NCBI GenBank assembly: GCA_965237565.1
Contig: OZ250145.1
Coordinates: 558,001-622,000, forward strand
DNA length: 64,000 nt
Source of the DNA: JANQSP01 sp965237565
GTDB taxonomy: Bacteria > Bdellovibrionota > Bdellovibrionia > Bdellovibrionales > UBA1609
Direction of reading: 5' to 3'
The translations under genes were made by a program, and so were the position numbers. Positions 27,536 to 35,911 of this stretch are shown piece by piece. The notes beneath the pieces were generated by a model. That model was given only the letters and a program-made list of their open reading frames with translations, made no database searches and was not told the origin of the DNA. Position 1 is the first letter of the stretch. Each line of letters starts with the position of its first letter.

Positions 27536-28930
27536 ATGTATGATGAACCGTATAACAGACTGTGCTATGTTCAAGGTCTTGTGCGTTTTAGCGTCCATTT
27601 TTTCTTGATTCATCTATTGATTTTTCCTTTTTTGCTGGAGGCTCAAGGGAAGTGCAGGCCTGTGATGGTGGCTGCAAGCTCCACTTTGTTTCAATGTGCA
27701 AGCTCCAATGTGGCTGTTTTGGTATTGAGAGGGAATCTGCAACAAAGAGTGGAAGCTGCAGCTAGTTTTTACCGTTCTGATTTTCTCAGTCCTGAACTTG
27801 TCGAATATTTTTCTGGGCGAATTACAAATAAGATTGAACATAGTGCTATCAGTTGGAGCATTGATCGAATTCACGACCTTGTCTCTATGTATCTTCGAAA
27901 CAACACTCCTGACGATTGGGTGGATTGGCCCGTCTATCGTCTATCAGAGCTTTACGAACTGGACTCAGGTGCCATCATGCGAGCGATCAGCATTCCAGAC
28001 ATCAATGTGTATATTAAGTCGATAAAAAGTGAGCTTCCTAAGAATGAGATCATGAGTTTTGGATGTACAAGTGTTGCAAAAATTTCGGACAATGAGTTCT
28101 TCTATGGTCGCAATTTGGATTTTGAAGCATTAGGAGTTTGGGATCACTACCCTATGATGACTGTGCATCTCAGTGAACCAGAAGAAAATGTACTTTCCTA
28201 TCTCGCTTTGGGATCTCATGGAGTGTTTTTCGGAGGGATCACGGGCATCAACGAAAAAGGCATATTCTTAGCTCTGCATGAGAACACAACAAACCAGATG
28301 ACATTTAGTGGAATTCCCACACTTCTTATTGGAGATAAGCTTTTGCAAACAGCTTCTACCATAGAAGAGGCAATCGCTTTCTTAAAACAATATCGCCCCG
28401 GTCCAGTGTGGACTTTTGTCATAGGCTCTTTGGAGGAGAAGACCATTCGAGCTGTAGAAGTTTCAAAAAATTTTTTTCATGTTAGGAAGATCGAAGATTC
28501 TTCATTTGCTCAAACCAATCACCTCAGCGGAGCTCAACTAAAGGAACTTGAGATCATGTCTTTTTCGGGTCTCAGGAACTCAAAAGCACGATACCGAATT
28601 GCTATGGAAAATCTCAATGCCCCTCTTTTTGATTTAAAACGATTGTTTCACATTATGGGATACCGGTATTCGCGCAAAAAAGAAAATAATAACGACGTGG
28701 ATATTTTACGACTAAAAACCATACAAACTATGCTTCTTCATGATTCTCCTGAACGAGGAAGAAGATTGTATTTTTCCATTGACCCCTCTCCTGTGTCTGC
28801 CGGTCGTTTTTTGGGATTCTCTTTGGAGGAAATTTTTCATACAGCCCGCTCCAAGGATTTTGATGGGTTTCATTACGAGCTTTTGTCTCCACATTCTATG
28901 GCACCCTTATTTAGCAAAAAAAATAATTAA
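27536..28930 (+). CDS. Secreted C45-type Ntn hydrolase (linear amide C-N hydrolase/acyltransferase)
   Basis: It resembles the family of isopenicillin-N acyltransferase and related amidases, which self-cleave before a Cys that becomes the N-terminal nucleophile. After a signal-like hydrophobic N-terminus the conserved block is SFGCTSVAKI, with the candidate nucleophile at about Cys177 from the ATG at 27536. It is followed by FFYGRNLDFE and a GGITGINEKGIFLALHE segment, both typical. Substrate is unknown: it may be an acylated amino acid, peptide or ceramide-like lipid. An alternative start at 27518 adds six residues. It stands alone between the lipoprotein and the oxidase remnant. Confidence 0.75.
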   Translation: MYDEPYNRLCYVQGLVRFSVHFFLIHLLIFPFLLEAQGKCRPVMVAASSTLFQCASSNVAVLVLRGNLQQRVEAAASFYRSDFLSPELVEYFSGRITNKIEHSAISWSIDRIHDLVSMYLRNNTPDDWVDWPVYRLSELYELDSGAIMRAISIPDINVYIKSIKSELPKNEIMSFGCTSVAKISDNEFFYGRNLDFEALGVWDHYPMMTVHLSEPEENVLSYLALGSHGVFFGGITGINEKGIFLALHENTTNQMTFSGIPTLLIGDKLLQTASTIEEAIAFLKQYRPGPVWTFVIGSLEEKTIRAVEVSKNFFHVRKIEDSSFAQTNHLSGAQLKELEIMSFSGLRNSKARYRIAMENLNAPLFDLKRLFHIMGYRYSRKKENNNDVDILRLKTIQTMLLHDSPERGRRLYFSIDPSPVSAGRFLGFSLEEIFHTARSKDFDGFHYELLSPHSMAPLFSKKNN

Positions 28931-28981
28931 GAATACTTAGAATCCTCAAGCCTTGGTATAAATGATAATGGATGACATATC

Positions 28982-29397
28982 ATGAATATGATAAAAAAAT
29001 TAGAGAGCTCTTTTTTTGTCTTTGCTTTTCTTGTTCTTTTTTCGAATACAACACTGGCAGCTAAAAGAGTCTACGATCTTGAAATAAAGAAAGAAACAGT
29101 CAATAAGACTGGTGAAAATGTGGGCTTCGCTCTCACCCTAGTACCATTCTCACACAAATCTTCAGGAACAACGAGGAGTTTACGGTGCTATTGTCATTGA
29201 ACCAAAAGTGAATCCTATACAAGTTGATCACGAGTTGGTGATGGTTCTGAGTGACTGGATTAACGAACATCCTCAAGCAGTTTTTGCTCGCTTAAAACGA
29301 GATGGTCATGCTTACGCATGGAAAAAAAATACCATTGCATCCATTGCCGATGCGATCAGTAAAGACTCCTTGAGTGATTATCTAAAGAACCAATGGA
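28982..29397 (+). pseudogene. Truncated multicopper oxidase copy
   Basis: The sequence is about 99% identical by eye to the start of the intact oxidase at 37868. It covers the signal peptide through FALT, then jumps to the part encoding YHSHTNLQEQ, losing about 210 bp. The jump is at a CACC shared by both sides and shifts the frame. It then continues to the segment encoding NQWNR, where it breaks off into rpoD-derived sequence. The upstream leader is also shared with 32.3 kb and 37.8 kb. Confidence 0.88.
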
Positions 29398-29570
29398 ACC
29401 GACTCCCAACGAGATTGCTAAAAAAATGGAAATGCCGGTGGGTGAGGAGGATGATTCTCATTTAGGAGATTTTATTGAGGACAAGTATGTCATTAATCCT
29501 TCTTCAGCCATTGTGAGTTTAAATTTGATTGAGCAAACCAGAAGAGTGTTAGCGACTCTCACTCCGAGGG
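29398..29570 (+). pseudogene. rpoD 3' fragment (regions 3-4)
   Basis: It encodes PNEIAKKMEMPVGEEDDS, LGDFIEDK and NPSSAIVSLNLIEQTRR, matching RpoD from the 13.77-14.01 kb part of the gene. About 60 bp is missing exactly between two CCGGTGG repeats of the parent gene. Substitutions relative to rpoD are mostly at third codon positions. It ends at LTPRE and is fused directly to a tRNA fragment. Confidence 0.88.
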
Positions 29571-29604
29571 AGGATCGAAGGTTCGAGTCCTTCAGCCCCT
29601 ACCA
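29569..29604 (+). pseudogene. tRNA-Met(CAT) 3' half
   Basis: The variable region, T arm, 3' acceptor strand and an encoded CCA match the tRNA at 14287-14360. The 5' half, including the anticodon, is absent. The junction with rpoD sequence falls in a shared GGAGGA. Confidence 0.85.
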
Positions 29605-29758
29605 TTTTTTATCTGGTCTTTGAAAAATATACATACTTTATTTGGATTTTTGGTGATTCTATGATTTTCACAGGATGAAAATCATATTTTAATTATAGAT
29701 CTTATATTCTAAGCCAATAAAAAATATTGCAAAACGTACAAAGAGGGAAAATCAACTT

Positions 29759-29869
29759 ATGTTTTACCAGTTGATTCGAATTATTGTTTTTATATCTTGT
29801 TTTTTTATTTTTTCTTCTTTTGCTGATGATTCTTTTAATGCAAAAAATGTTCTAAAATATTTCTCATAA
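29759..29869 (+). CDS. Possible small exported peptide
   Basis: A 36-residue frame with a GAGGG ribosome site and a plausible signal peptide (IIVFISCFFIFSSFA followed by DDSF). It stops soon after the cleavage site, so it may be the start of a truncated secreted gene rather than a working peptide. No counterpart is seen at 14.4 kb. Confidence 0.3.
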   Translation: MFYQLIRIIVFISCFFIFSSFADDSFNAKNVLKYFS

Positions 29870-29977
29870 TATTTGGTAGTAAAGGATTTTGATCTCCGTT
29901 TTTTTGGAGGTCTAAAAATGTCCAATAAGCTTCATAATCATTTTGAAACATATAACATGTGCTAAAATTCTCAATTA

Positions 29978-30370
29978 ATGTTTCAGAAAAAAATAATGAT
30001 TGTTTTTGTTTGTGTGCTTGTTGTGGGATGAGCTGTCTTCTTCTTTGAAAGTGATGAATCTTATTTGAAAAGGAAAACAGTTTTTATACTACAATCACTT
30101 TCTCGAAAAGTTCCTATGTCAGATATTAAAGTGCTTAGAAAAATGAATGAGATCATCAAATATATTGATATTTCCGTAGAGTTTAAAGCTCGCTTCGATA
30201 AAAGAATGTTTGTTAAAAAATTTTCAGCTAGAATAAGAAGTCTTTTGTTTCAATACTTTAAAAGGGCTGATTTATGGAAAATAATTCGATGCTAAGTAGA
30301 ACTTAACTGGATGAAAGAAAATAAATAGTTGATTAGTAAAATTGAAGCTTTATCTTGTTTGGTTCACTGA
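29978..30370 (+). pseudogene. Decayed copy of the 14501 membrane-anchored protein
   Basis: It aligns with 14501-14998 from the ATG to the stop. Codon 17 is TGA where the intact gene has GGA. Similarity then resumes (ESDESYLKRKTVF, IDISVEFKARFDKR). About 120 bp is missing before the region matching IIQCQVELNW. More stops follow at the end. Confidence 0.82.
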
Positions 30371-30412
30371 AATCAAATTTTAAAAATTTTATTACGTACT
30401 GTAAATTTTGCA

Positions 30413-31480
30413 TTAATGTGAAAATAGTAAGGAAGTGTTTGAATCTGATTTTTGAATCTCGTCATGATCGTTCTCATCTTCTTGATCGGCTCCTTTTTTG
30501 AGTAATAAAGCTATTTTTTTCCTCTTTCTAAAGGGCAAAACTAACTGCAAAGGAGTGTTGCCGTATTTATTCTTAGCATTCACATCGGCTCCTTTTTTGA
30601 GTAATAAAGCTATTTTTTTCCTCTTTCTAAAGGGCAAAACTAACTGCAAAGGAGTGTTGCCGTATTTATTCTTAGCATTCACATCGGCTCCCTTTTTTAC
30701 TAATAGTGAGATTATTTCTTTTTTTTTATTCCCCCATGTAGCCCAATGTAGAGCCGTCCACCTGTTTTTATCCCTAGACTTTATATTAGCACCATTTTCT
30801 ATTAGTAATTTTGTCATTCCAATTTGATTTGTAATAATTGCTCCAAATAAAGGAGTTTCGCTATGGTTATTTTTAGCATTTACATCAGCCCCTTTTTCTA
30901 TTAGTAATTTTGCGATTTCAGTTCTCCCGAAGACAATCATATTATGTAGAGGAGTTTCACCATATTTATTTTTAGCATTTATATCAGCCCCTTCTTGTAT
31001 TAACAATAACGACATTAATTTTTGGTTTGGCCACATTGTATCAACATGTAGAGGAGTGTTGCCGTTTTCGTCCATAGTTTTTACACTGGCCCCTTTTTTT
31101 ATTAATAGTGCTGCTGTTTCTGAAAACAACAATTGTAATGCTAAATGTAAAGGAGCTTGGCCCTTTTCGTTCCTAGCATTTACATTGACCCCTTTTTTTA
31201 CCAACAATAAGGCTCTTTGTTCGTCAAAGTTTTCTAAGGCTCTAAAGAGAGCAATTGTCCTCATTTGAATATCTCTAGGTTTCACTTCTGAGTCTAATAA
31301 GGCGACGACCATCTTATATCTTTGCGAAGGACTATCACACTGAGGATATCCATTCATATCTTGTGTGATAAAATTTACAATTTCTGTTATTTTGCCATTT
31401 TTAGTAGGTCTGTTTAAAAAGTTGTCATTACCCCATAGAGAATAAGAGAAAAGAAGAAGAATAAATGTAAATAATTTCAT
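30413..31480 (-). CDS. Secreted ankyrin-repeat protein
   Basis: A 355-residue protein with an N-terminal signal peptide (MKLFTFILLLFSYSLWG). About seven ankyrin repeats of 33 residues run from roughly residue 75, with the usual G-x-TPLH and GADVNAKN motifs. Ankyrin repeats bind proteins, and in periplasmic or secreted bacterial proteins the partner is usually unknown. The last two repeats are identical at DNA level. It is the only intact gene in the 29-32 kb graveyard. Its counterpart at 15080-15356 is the degraded copy. Confidence 0.88.
   Translation of the reverse strand: MKLFTFILLLFSYSLWGNDNFLNRPTKNGKITEIVNFITQDMNGYPQCDSPSQRYKMVVALLDSEVKPRDIQMRTIALFRALENFDEQRALLLVKKGVNVNARNEKGQAPLHLALQLLFSETAALLIKKGASVKTMDENGNTPLHVDTMWPNQKLMSLLLIQEGADINAKNKYGETPLHNMIVFGRTEIAKLLIEKGADVNAKNNHSETPLFGAIITNQIGMTKLLIENGANIKSRDKNRWTALHWATWGNKKKEIISLLVKKGADVNAKNKYGNTPLQLVLPFRKRKKIALLLKKGADVNAKNKYGNTPLQLVLPFRKRKKIALLLKKGADQEDENDHDEIQKSDSNTSLLFSH
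30486..30683 (-). repeat. Two perfect 99-bp tandem repeats
   Basis: Two 99-bp units, each encoding one 33-residue ankyrin repeat, read the same base for base, with a period of exactly 99 from 30486 to 30585 to 30684. A third unit follows in diverged form. This points to very recent unequal recombination. Confidence 0.92.
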
Positions 31481-31552
31481 AAGATCCCTGTAGGAGAGAG
31501 AGGATCGGATTTTTTAGCCAAAACTAAAGGACTATTTTGAGAAAATTTACAA

Positions 31553-31739
31553 AAGGCTTAATGGTGAGATCTGAATAGTCCCCCACCGCTTGATAAGTCG
31601 AAGAACCGTCAAAGCTCCATAAAGGTATGTCGTCAAGAGTGAATTTTGATGTATTTTCAAAAAAAACAAGATTCGTTTTTGAACGAAGTTGTTGAGTCGG
31701 TCTCACTGAATAACAGCCCTCTATGAACCCATCATTCAA
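31553..31739 (-). pseudogene. GlnII N-terminal fragment
   Basis: It encodes PTQQLRSKTNLV, DDIPLWSFDGSSTYQA and YSDLTIKP, matching the start of GlnII copy 1. All downstream coding sequence is gone. The frame runs into sequence that follows copy 1 at about 15.43 kb, joined at a shared AGGCTTA. The start region is also altered. Confidence 0.85.
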
Positions 31740-31763
31740 CCCGATTCATTACACAATTGTGAA

Positions 31764-31809
31764 GGTGACAAGGGGGATCGAACCTGCGACCTTCTGAATG
31801 CAAATCAGA
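31764..31809 (-). pseudogene. tRNA-Ala(TGC) fragment
   Basis: It matches the T arm, variable region and anticodon arm of tRNA-Ala at 25560-25635. Extra bases interrupt the T stem and the D arm and 5' acceptor are missing, so it cannot fold as a tRNA. Confidence 0.8.
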
Positions 31810-31811
31810 AT

Positions 31812-32022
31812 CACTAGCTGGTTTAAACCCAATCAATGAATCGGTGAGTATAACTTTTTTTCCATCTGAGAAATTCACTTGTAAAAATTTTTCTTTTTTT
31901 ACATCCACACGAGAAAGTACATCTTTTATATCCTTGGTTTTTTATGTTAAACATTTACCGTCTACTCTTTGGCAAATGGCTAGTTCACCCAGCCCACTTT
32001 CTAAAAATCTTAATCCTTGGCT
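31812..32022 (-). pseudogene. Fragment of the 25744 hypothetical gene
   Basis: This aligns with about 25990-26185, covering the parts coding VILTDSLIGFKPA and DVLSRVDTKKE, with indels that break the frame. It keeps the same neighbour order as the intact locus, with tRNA-Ala on one side. Confidence 0.75.
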
Positions 32023-32041
32023 GGGAAGTGGTTTGAAAACG

Positions 32042-32207
32042 AATCGGTGTAGGTAATTCAAAATTGGATTGAAAATTTCTCGCTTTATCAATGAAACGTC
32101 CAAAGGCTCTCATTTCTATTTGATAGCTCGGCAAGAAAGTGATGACAAATTGTTCCTCTACGCTTGTATTTCCGTCTTGGCTTTGATCTAAAGGTCCACT
32201 GCCCCAA
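32042..32207 (-). pseudogene. C-terminal fragment of a lipoprotein paralogue
   Basis: The translation YQIEMRAFGRFIDKARNF resembles YRVQVRVFGHFINKQRDF near the end of the lipoprotein at 26458-27408. It sits in the matching order after the 25744-gene fragment. The open frame extends into the adjacent 175-bp repeat only by chance. Confidence 0.6.
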
Positions 32208-32382
32208 TTTCTATTCTCCAGCAAACACCTTGCCCATTGCGTCAATCTCTCATAGTCACTATAATTTTCAATTAAAAATTTTGATAAGTAAGAATACTTA
32301 GAATCCCTAGGTTTTGGTATAAACGGTAATGGATGACATATCATGAATATGATAAAAAAATTAGAGAGCTCTTTTTTTGTCT
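32208..32382 (+). repeat. Left 175-bp direct repeat of the defence island
   Basis: Base-for-base identical by eye to 37733-37907. It contains the leader of the multicopper oxidase gene, its ATG and its first 13 codons. Here the oxidase frame is cut off by island DNA. Confidence 0.92.
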
Positions 32383-33557
32383 CCCCTTGGTCCATTTAGA
32401 AAAATAGCCTGTCTAAAATATTTGAAGTTATTTCGTAATTCTTTTTTTGGAAAAACATTTGATAAATTAATTACACTATCTATATTTTCAAATTTAAGTA
32501 ATGGGTATTCCTTTTGAAACTTAGAATTATATTTCTGCAAACTCTCTGCCTTTGCATTAGCTAAAATGCAAATAACCTCTACCTTCTTTGTAATTTCTGG
32601 TTTCTTTGACCAATTTAGAAATTTGCACATTTTATTATCAACCCATTTTTTAACTTTTTCATCTGAATAGGTTTTCCAGCTTTTACATTCTATTAAAGTA
32701 ATGGAAGTGTTTGTCTCAACATAAATATCAATTTCTGCTTGATGAGTATAAGAACTTTCATCTCTCCATTTTAATATCTTATTATGTTTAACCGGGATAG
32801 TATTGTTTATATTAAGTTTCATATATAAAAAAAATACTAAAACTTCAAATATATAACCTTGAAGATTACCAATTCTGCTCTCTTTACTTACAATATTATC
32901 AAGCAAATCTTTCACTAAATTTTTCAGATCTGCCATATCAAAGTTATTTTTTTTCTTAAGAAAGGCCAAATGAAGGAGCTTATTCAATCCAGATAATAAA
33001 GAACTTAGCTGAAACGAAGCCAAAGATATTGTTACAAAACCTAAATGTCTAAGATTCATTAATATATCTCTCTGCATGTTTCTAAAAATAATAATCGGTA
33101 AAATTTTCTGAACACCTTGCTTATTCTTTTGACTTACAATAGTTTTATACTTTCTTACCAATGGCAAAGTATTATCTTTATTTAATTTTTTATGTATGAA
33201 AATTTCACAAACTAACCAACCATGCTCTCTTTGACTAGTTCGCAAAGGGCTTAAATAACAAGGAGCTATCATACTCCAAGGAATATGTCCAAATTGAGGA
33301 ATTTTTTCTTTACTCCTTAAAATATTTTTTTCAAGACCAGTAGAGATAAAATTCATTTTAACAAAAAACTTTTTTATTTCTTTTAAAATTATATCTTCAA
33401 GAAATTCATAATTTTGACTATTTTTATCAGTAAAAGACTCTGCATTATACAAAATATATCTTACACTATTTTCAGTGTTTTCACGTTTTATTAACTTTAT
33501 AGAAAGTAAGTTATCTAATGCCTCCGTAAATGTTTTCTGTTTAGAAATTTTTTTCAA
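32361..33557 (-). CDS. PD-(D/E)XK nuclease-like protein, C-terminal part (frame-broken gene)
   Basis: A 398-residue frame starting from an internal TTG. Its C-terminal half has a restriction-endonuclease-like core: Glu238 in GYIFEV, Asp277 in AEIDIYVE, and Glu290-x-Lys292 in LIECKSW. The first part continues a helical domain begun in the upstream frame at 33578-33898. One extra G in the intervening G9 tract would join the two into a protein of about 510 residues. The final residues and stop codon lie within the 175-bp repeat, so the natural C-terminus may have been trimmed at insertion. Confidence 0.7.
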   Translation of the reverse strand: MKKISKQKTFTEALDNLLSIKLIKRENTENSVRYILYNAESFTDKNSQNYEFLEDIILKEIKKFFVKMNFISTGLEKNILRSKEKIPQFGHIPWSMIAPCYLSPLRTSQREHGWLVCEIFIHKKLNKDNTLPLVRKYKTIVSQKNKQGVQKILPIIIFRNMQRDILMNLRHLGFVTISLASFQLSSLLSGLNKLLHLAFLKKKNNFDMADLKNLVKDLLDNIVSKESRIGNLQGYIFEVLVFFLYMKLNINNTIPVKHNKILKWRDESSYTHQAEIDIYVETNTSITLIECKSWKTYSDEKVKKWVDNKMCKFLNWSKKPEITKKVEVICILANAKAESLQKYNSKFQKEYPLLKFENIDSVINLSNVFPKKELRNNFKYFRQAIFLNGPRGDKKRAL

Positions 33558-33577
33558 AGGTAACCCTGAATAAATAG

Positions 33578-33898
33578 CTAAGTATTTTTCATCAACATCC
33601 CCCCCCCTCTATATCTCATTGCATTTAAAATATAACTTTCGGCAATCTTCTCTTTATTACAATATTTATGGAATTTGCCCTTTACTTTACTGAACTTACC
33701 AATATAGTAAAACTTTTTATTATTACTGAAGTTAATTTGCTCTACCTTCTGAACAGGATCCTTGGCCCTAGAAACAGCCCTTAAAGCTGATGTACGACTC
33801 ATTTTAAATTCATCAATTAATTTTTTACTGATTTCATTGGATAATAAACCCCCTCCACTCTCTCTTAAAATTGTAGCAATTTGGTCATTATGGCTCAT
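33578..33898 (-). CDS. Winged-helix N-terminal part of the frame-broken nuclease gene
   Basis: The 106-residue frame begins MSHNDQIATILRES and has a helix-turn-helix-like stretch (LLSNEISKKLIDEFKMSRTS) plus a beta hairpin ending KKFYYIGKF, consistent with a winged helix. It terminates six codons after the G9 tract. In the alternative frame the sequence after the tract reads DVDEKYLAIYSGLPLKK and runs without a stop into the PD-(D/E)XK frame. Confidence 0.65.
   Translation of the reverse strand: MSHNDQIATILRESGGGLLSNEISKKLIDEFKMSRTSALRAVSRAKDPVQKVEQINFSNNKKFYYIGKFSKVKGKFHKYCNKEKIAESYILNAMRYRGGGMLMKNT
33599..33607 (-). repeat. Poly-G(9) tract, candidate phase-variation switch
   Basis: Nine consecutive G on the coding strand inside the nuclease gene. 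G10 or G7 restores one continuous frame, while the present G9 leaves the gene off. Such tracts change length by slipped-strand mispairing. Confidence 0.75.
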
Positions 33899-33993
33899 AT
33901 AAACTCTTTATGTCTTTCTTTAATATTGTGTGACTAATAACTTTTGACTCTAACCATTCAAGATGGGTGTTTCTCGTAAGTCTTAGATGGGAA

Positions 33994-34018
33994 GGTGGAG
34001 GCACAAGAGTCGAACTCG
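33994..34018 (-). repeat. tmRNA 3'-end-like fragment (possible attachment site)
   Basis: About 25 bp match the T arm and 3' acceptor end of tmRNA at 40003-40028, same orientation, with one gap and two or three mismatches. No 5' half of a tRNA or tmRNA is present nearby. It lies between the frame-broken nuclease and the OLD-family gene. Confidence 0.5.
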
Positions 34019-34044
34019 CTTGGCGGAAAGAATTTTTTGCAGAG

Positions 34045-35907
34045 CTAAAACTTATCTTTTATACTTTTCAACTTGTCTTCTATTTTTTCAAACAGCTTGG
34101 TTATAATTTCCTTAGTCGTTTCGTCTAATTTGATTGAATCTCCACTTTGGCAAGCTTCTAAAAATTTTTTTGCGAGCAAAACTTTATCTATACTCTCCTT
34201 TTTCACATATTCCGAATTAGATTCAGAATAAGTTTTGCTCGCATTTCTGGGCAGCACAAATTTTCTAAAATCAGATGACGAGAAGATGTCCTCAATACTC
34301 TCTTTCTTCTTATTATCAGAAATAGAAAGAATTAAATCCTTTGTTACTAACCAATTATCTTTAAGATTTTTCTTGCCGTCTTTTTCACCTTGATCATTGT
34401 CATAGAGATAAACAACTTTTGCGCCCCAACCATGCAAAATTGTACCGATAATCGACATATTCCCAGCTCCACCGCCGAAAATAAAGTTCACATTGTTTTC
34501 ATTATTAAGTAATTTTTTGAAGGCATTGAGATAATATACATCTGAAGGGCCTTCAACTACAACATTATTCACTTTATTCAATTCTGATATTCCCGCATTC
34601 AATTCAAGTCCGATTGCAGTCAGGATTGGAGTAAGTGTCTCTTTATCAGCTAAAGCGTGAACTTTATTTTCTATTGTTGTGCCTTTAATCTTGTCCTTAT
34701 GTATAAGACGAATCCGGTTCAGTTTGTCGGCCTCTAAAAGATACGGAGAATGGGTGGAAAAAATTAACTGAGCTTTTTTTGCTGAATCTTCTAATTTTTC
34801 CAAAATATTTTTTTGTGCTTTTGCGTGTAAAAAAAGCCCAGGTTCGTCAATCAGAATTATATTCGATACATTCTCATTTGCTCGTGCAGAAATTTTGATA
34901 TAAAAAGACAAATGCCATTGACGACCTTTGCTCCTCAATCGTAGTTCGTAGGGTTGATCATCTTCTTGTATCCAAACGTACAGATGTTCAGAATCCCAGT
35001 CGACACTCAAAATTGAATCATCCTGACTCCAAAATTTTTTATAATCCTTATTGAGCTTGATGTTTATATCGACTTTGTGTTTTTTTTTATCTCTGTCATC
35101 AGCACTTTTTATTATGTCAGGCTTTAAATCGCTAATCACTGACAAATCTTTAATCCATTCGTTTTCCTCTAGTTCAGCAAGTAGTATTTTGTCAGGAAAA
35201 ATATTCTCAAAGGACTTAAACAGAATAAATTTTGGTATGCGTTTCTTTAAGGACTCAAGAAATTTTTCCTTGGTGGTAAAAAAATTTTCCAGATTATTTA
35301 TCTTTAATTCTATTTCAGAAAATAATTTCAGAAAATTATTGTGTATCTTTTCATCAACAATACTTTGGATGTTTGGAGTTACAGTATTTTTGAACTCTAT
35401 AAAAAGGTTCTTGGAATTAGCAAAATTAGAAAAATCAAAATCAAATAACTCTCCTCCCAACACTGTATTTTCTTCCCTGATCTTCTTTACTTCATTCCAC
35501 TTGTCCTCGATAGATTTTTGAACTTTCTCTATCTTCTCGCTATCAAAAATTTCATTCTCTAGGGTATTTTCCCTGAAAGAGTATCGGTCTGGAAAAATTT
35601 TTATAACCTCAAGGTCAATGTTTTTAGTTACCTCTACCGGACTTTCTATTTCTTTCAGAATTTTTTTCGCCATGTCTTTTTTAAGAGTAAAGGTTACGGA
35701 AATTTCAGGTTTTTTATCAGGTGATTGAATAGACTTTGCTTCTTCTCTTATATTTTTTTCAGTATCAAAATCCTCCAATGCTTCAAGAATTGAAGTTTTA
35801 CCTGATTCATTTTTACCAGCGAAAATAGAAATTGTGTCATTAAGATAACAGTCACCGCTATCAATGATTGATTTATAGTTTTTGATTTTGAATTTCTTTA
35901 AATTCAT
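34045..35907 (-). CDS. OLD-family ATPase/TOPRIM nuclease
   Basis: A 620-residue AAA-type ATPase of the OLD/GajA group, in which ATPase and TOPRIM nuclease domains act against phage DNA. From the ATG at 35907, Walker A GKNESGKTS is near residue 31, a long helical insert follows, and Walker B ILIDEPG is near 351. The TOPRIM domain has Glu452 in VVEGPSD and Asp503/Asp505 in YLYDNDQ. GGAAGGAA lies at the right distance before the ATG, inside the last codons of the HNH gene. It is the third gene of the MTase-HNH-OLD operon. No UvrD-like GajB partner is present, so it is not a standard Gabija pair. Confidence 0.85.
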   Translation of the reverse strand: MNLKKFKIKNYKSIIDSGDCYLNDTISIFAGKNESGKTSILEALEDFDTEKNIREEAKSIQSPDKKPEISVTFTLKKDMAKKILKEIESPVEVTKNIDLEVIKIFPDRYSFRENTLENEIFDSEKIEKVQKSIEDKWNEVKKIREENTVLGGELFDFDFSNFANSKNLFIEFKNTVTPNIQSIVDEKIHNNFLKLFSEIELKINNLENFFTTKEKFLESLKKRIPKFILFKSFENIFPDKILLAELEENEWIKDLSVISDLKPDIIKSADDRDKKKHKVDINIKLNKDYKKFWSQDDSILSVDWDSEHLYVWIQEDDQPYELRLRSKGRQWHLSFYIKISARANENVSNIILIDEPGLFLHAKAQKNILEKLEDSAKKAQLIFSTHSPYLLEADKLNRIRLIHKDKIKGTTIENKVHALADKETLTPILTAIGLELNAGISELNKVNNVVVEGPSDVYYLNAFKKLLNNENNVNFIFGGGAGNMSIIGTILHGWGAKVVYLYDNDQGEKDGKKNLKDNWLVTKDLILSISDNKKKESIEDIFSSSDFRKFVLPRNASKTYSESNSEYVKKESIDKVLLAKKFLEACQSGDSIKLDETTKEIITKLFEKIEDKLKSIKDKF

Positions 35908-35911
35908 AAAA

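Noticed and set aside
29208..29623. Two open frames of 85 and 76 codons as possible genes
   Set aside because: They are fragments of oxidase, rpoD and tRNA sequence joined by deletions.
31985..32395. A 136-codon minus-strand frame
   Set aside because: It spans a lipoprotein fragment and the 175-bp repeat. The coding-like part covers only about 35 residues.
34045..35907. Gabija system (GajA plus GajB)
   Set aside because: The ATPase-TOPRIM protein fits the OLD group but no UvrD-like helicase gene is adjacent.
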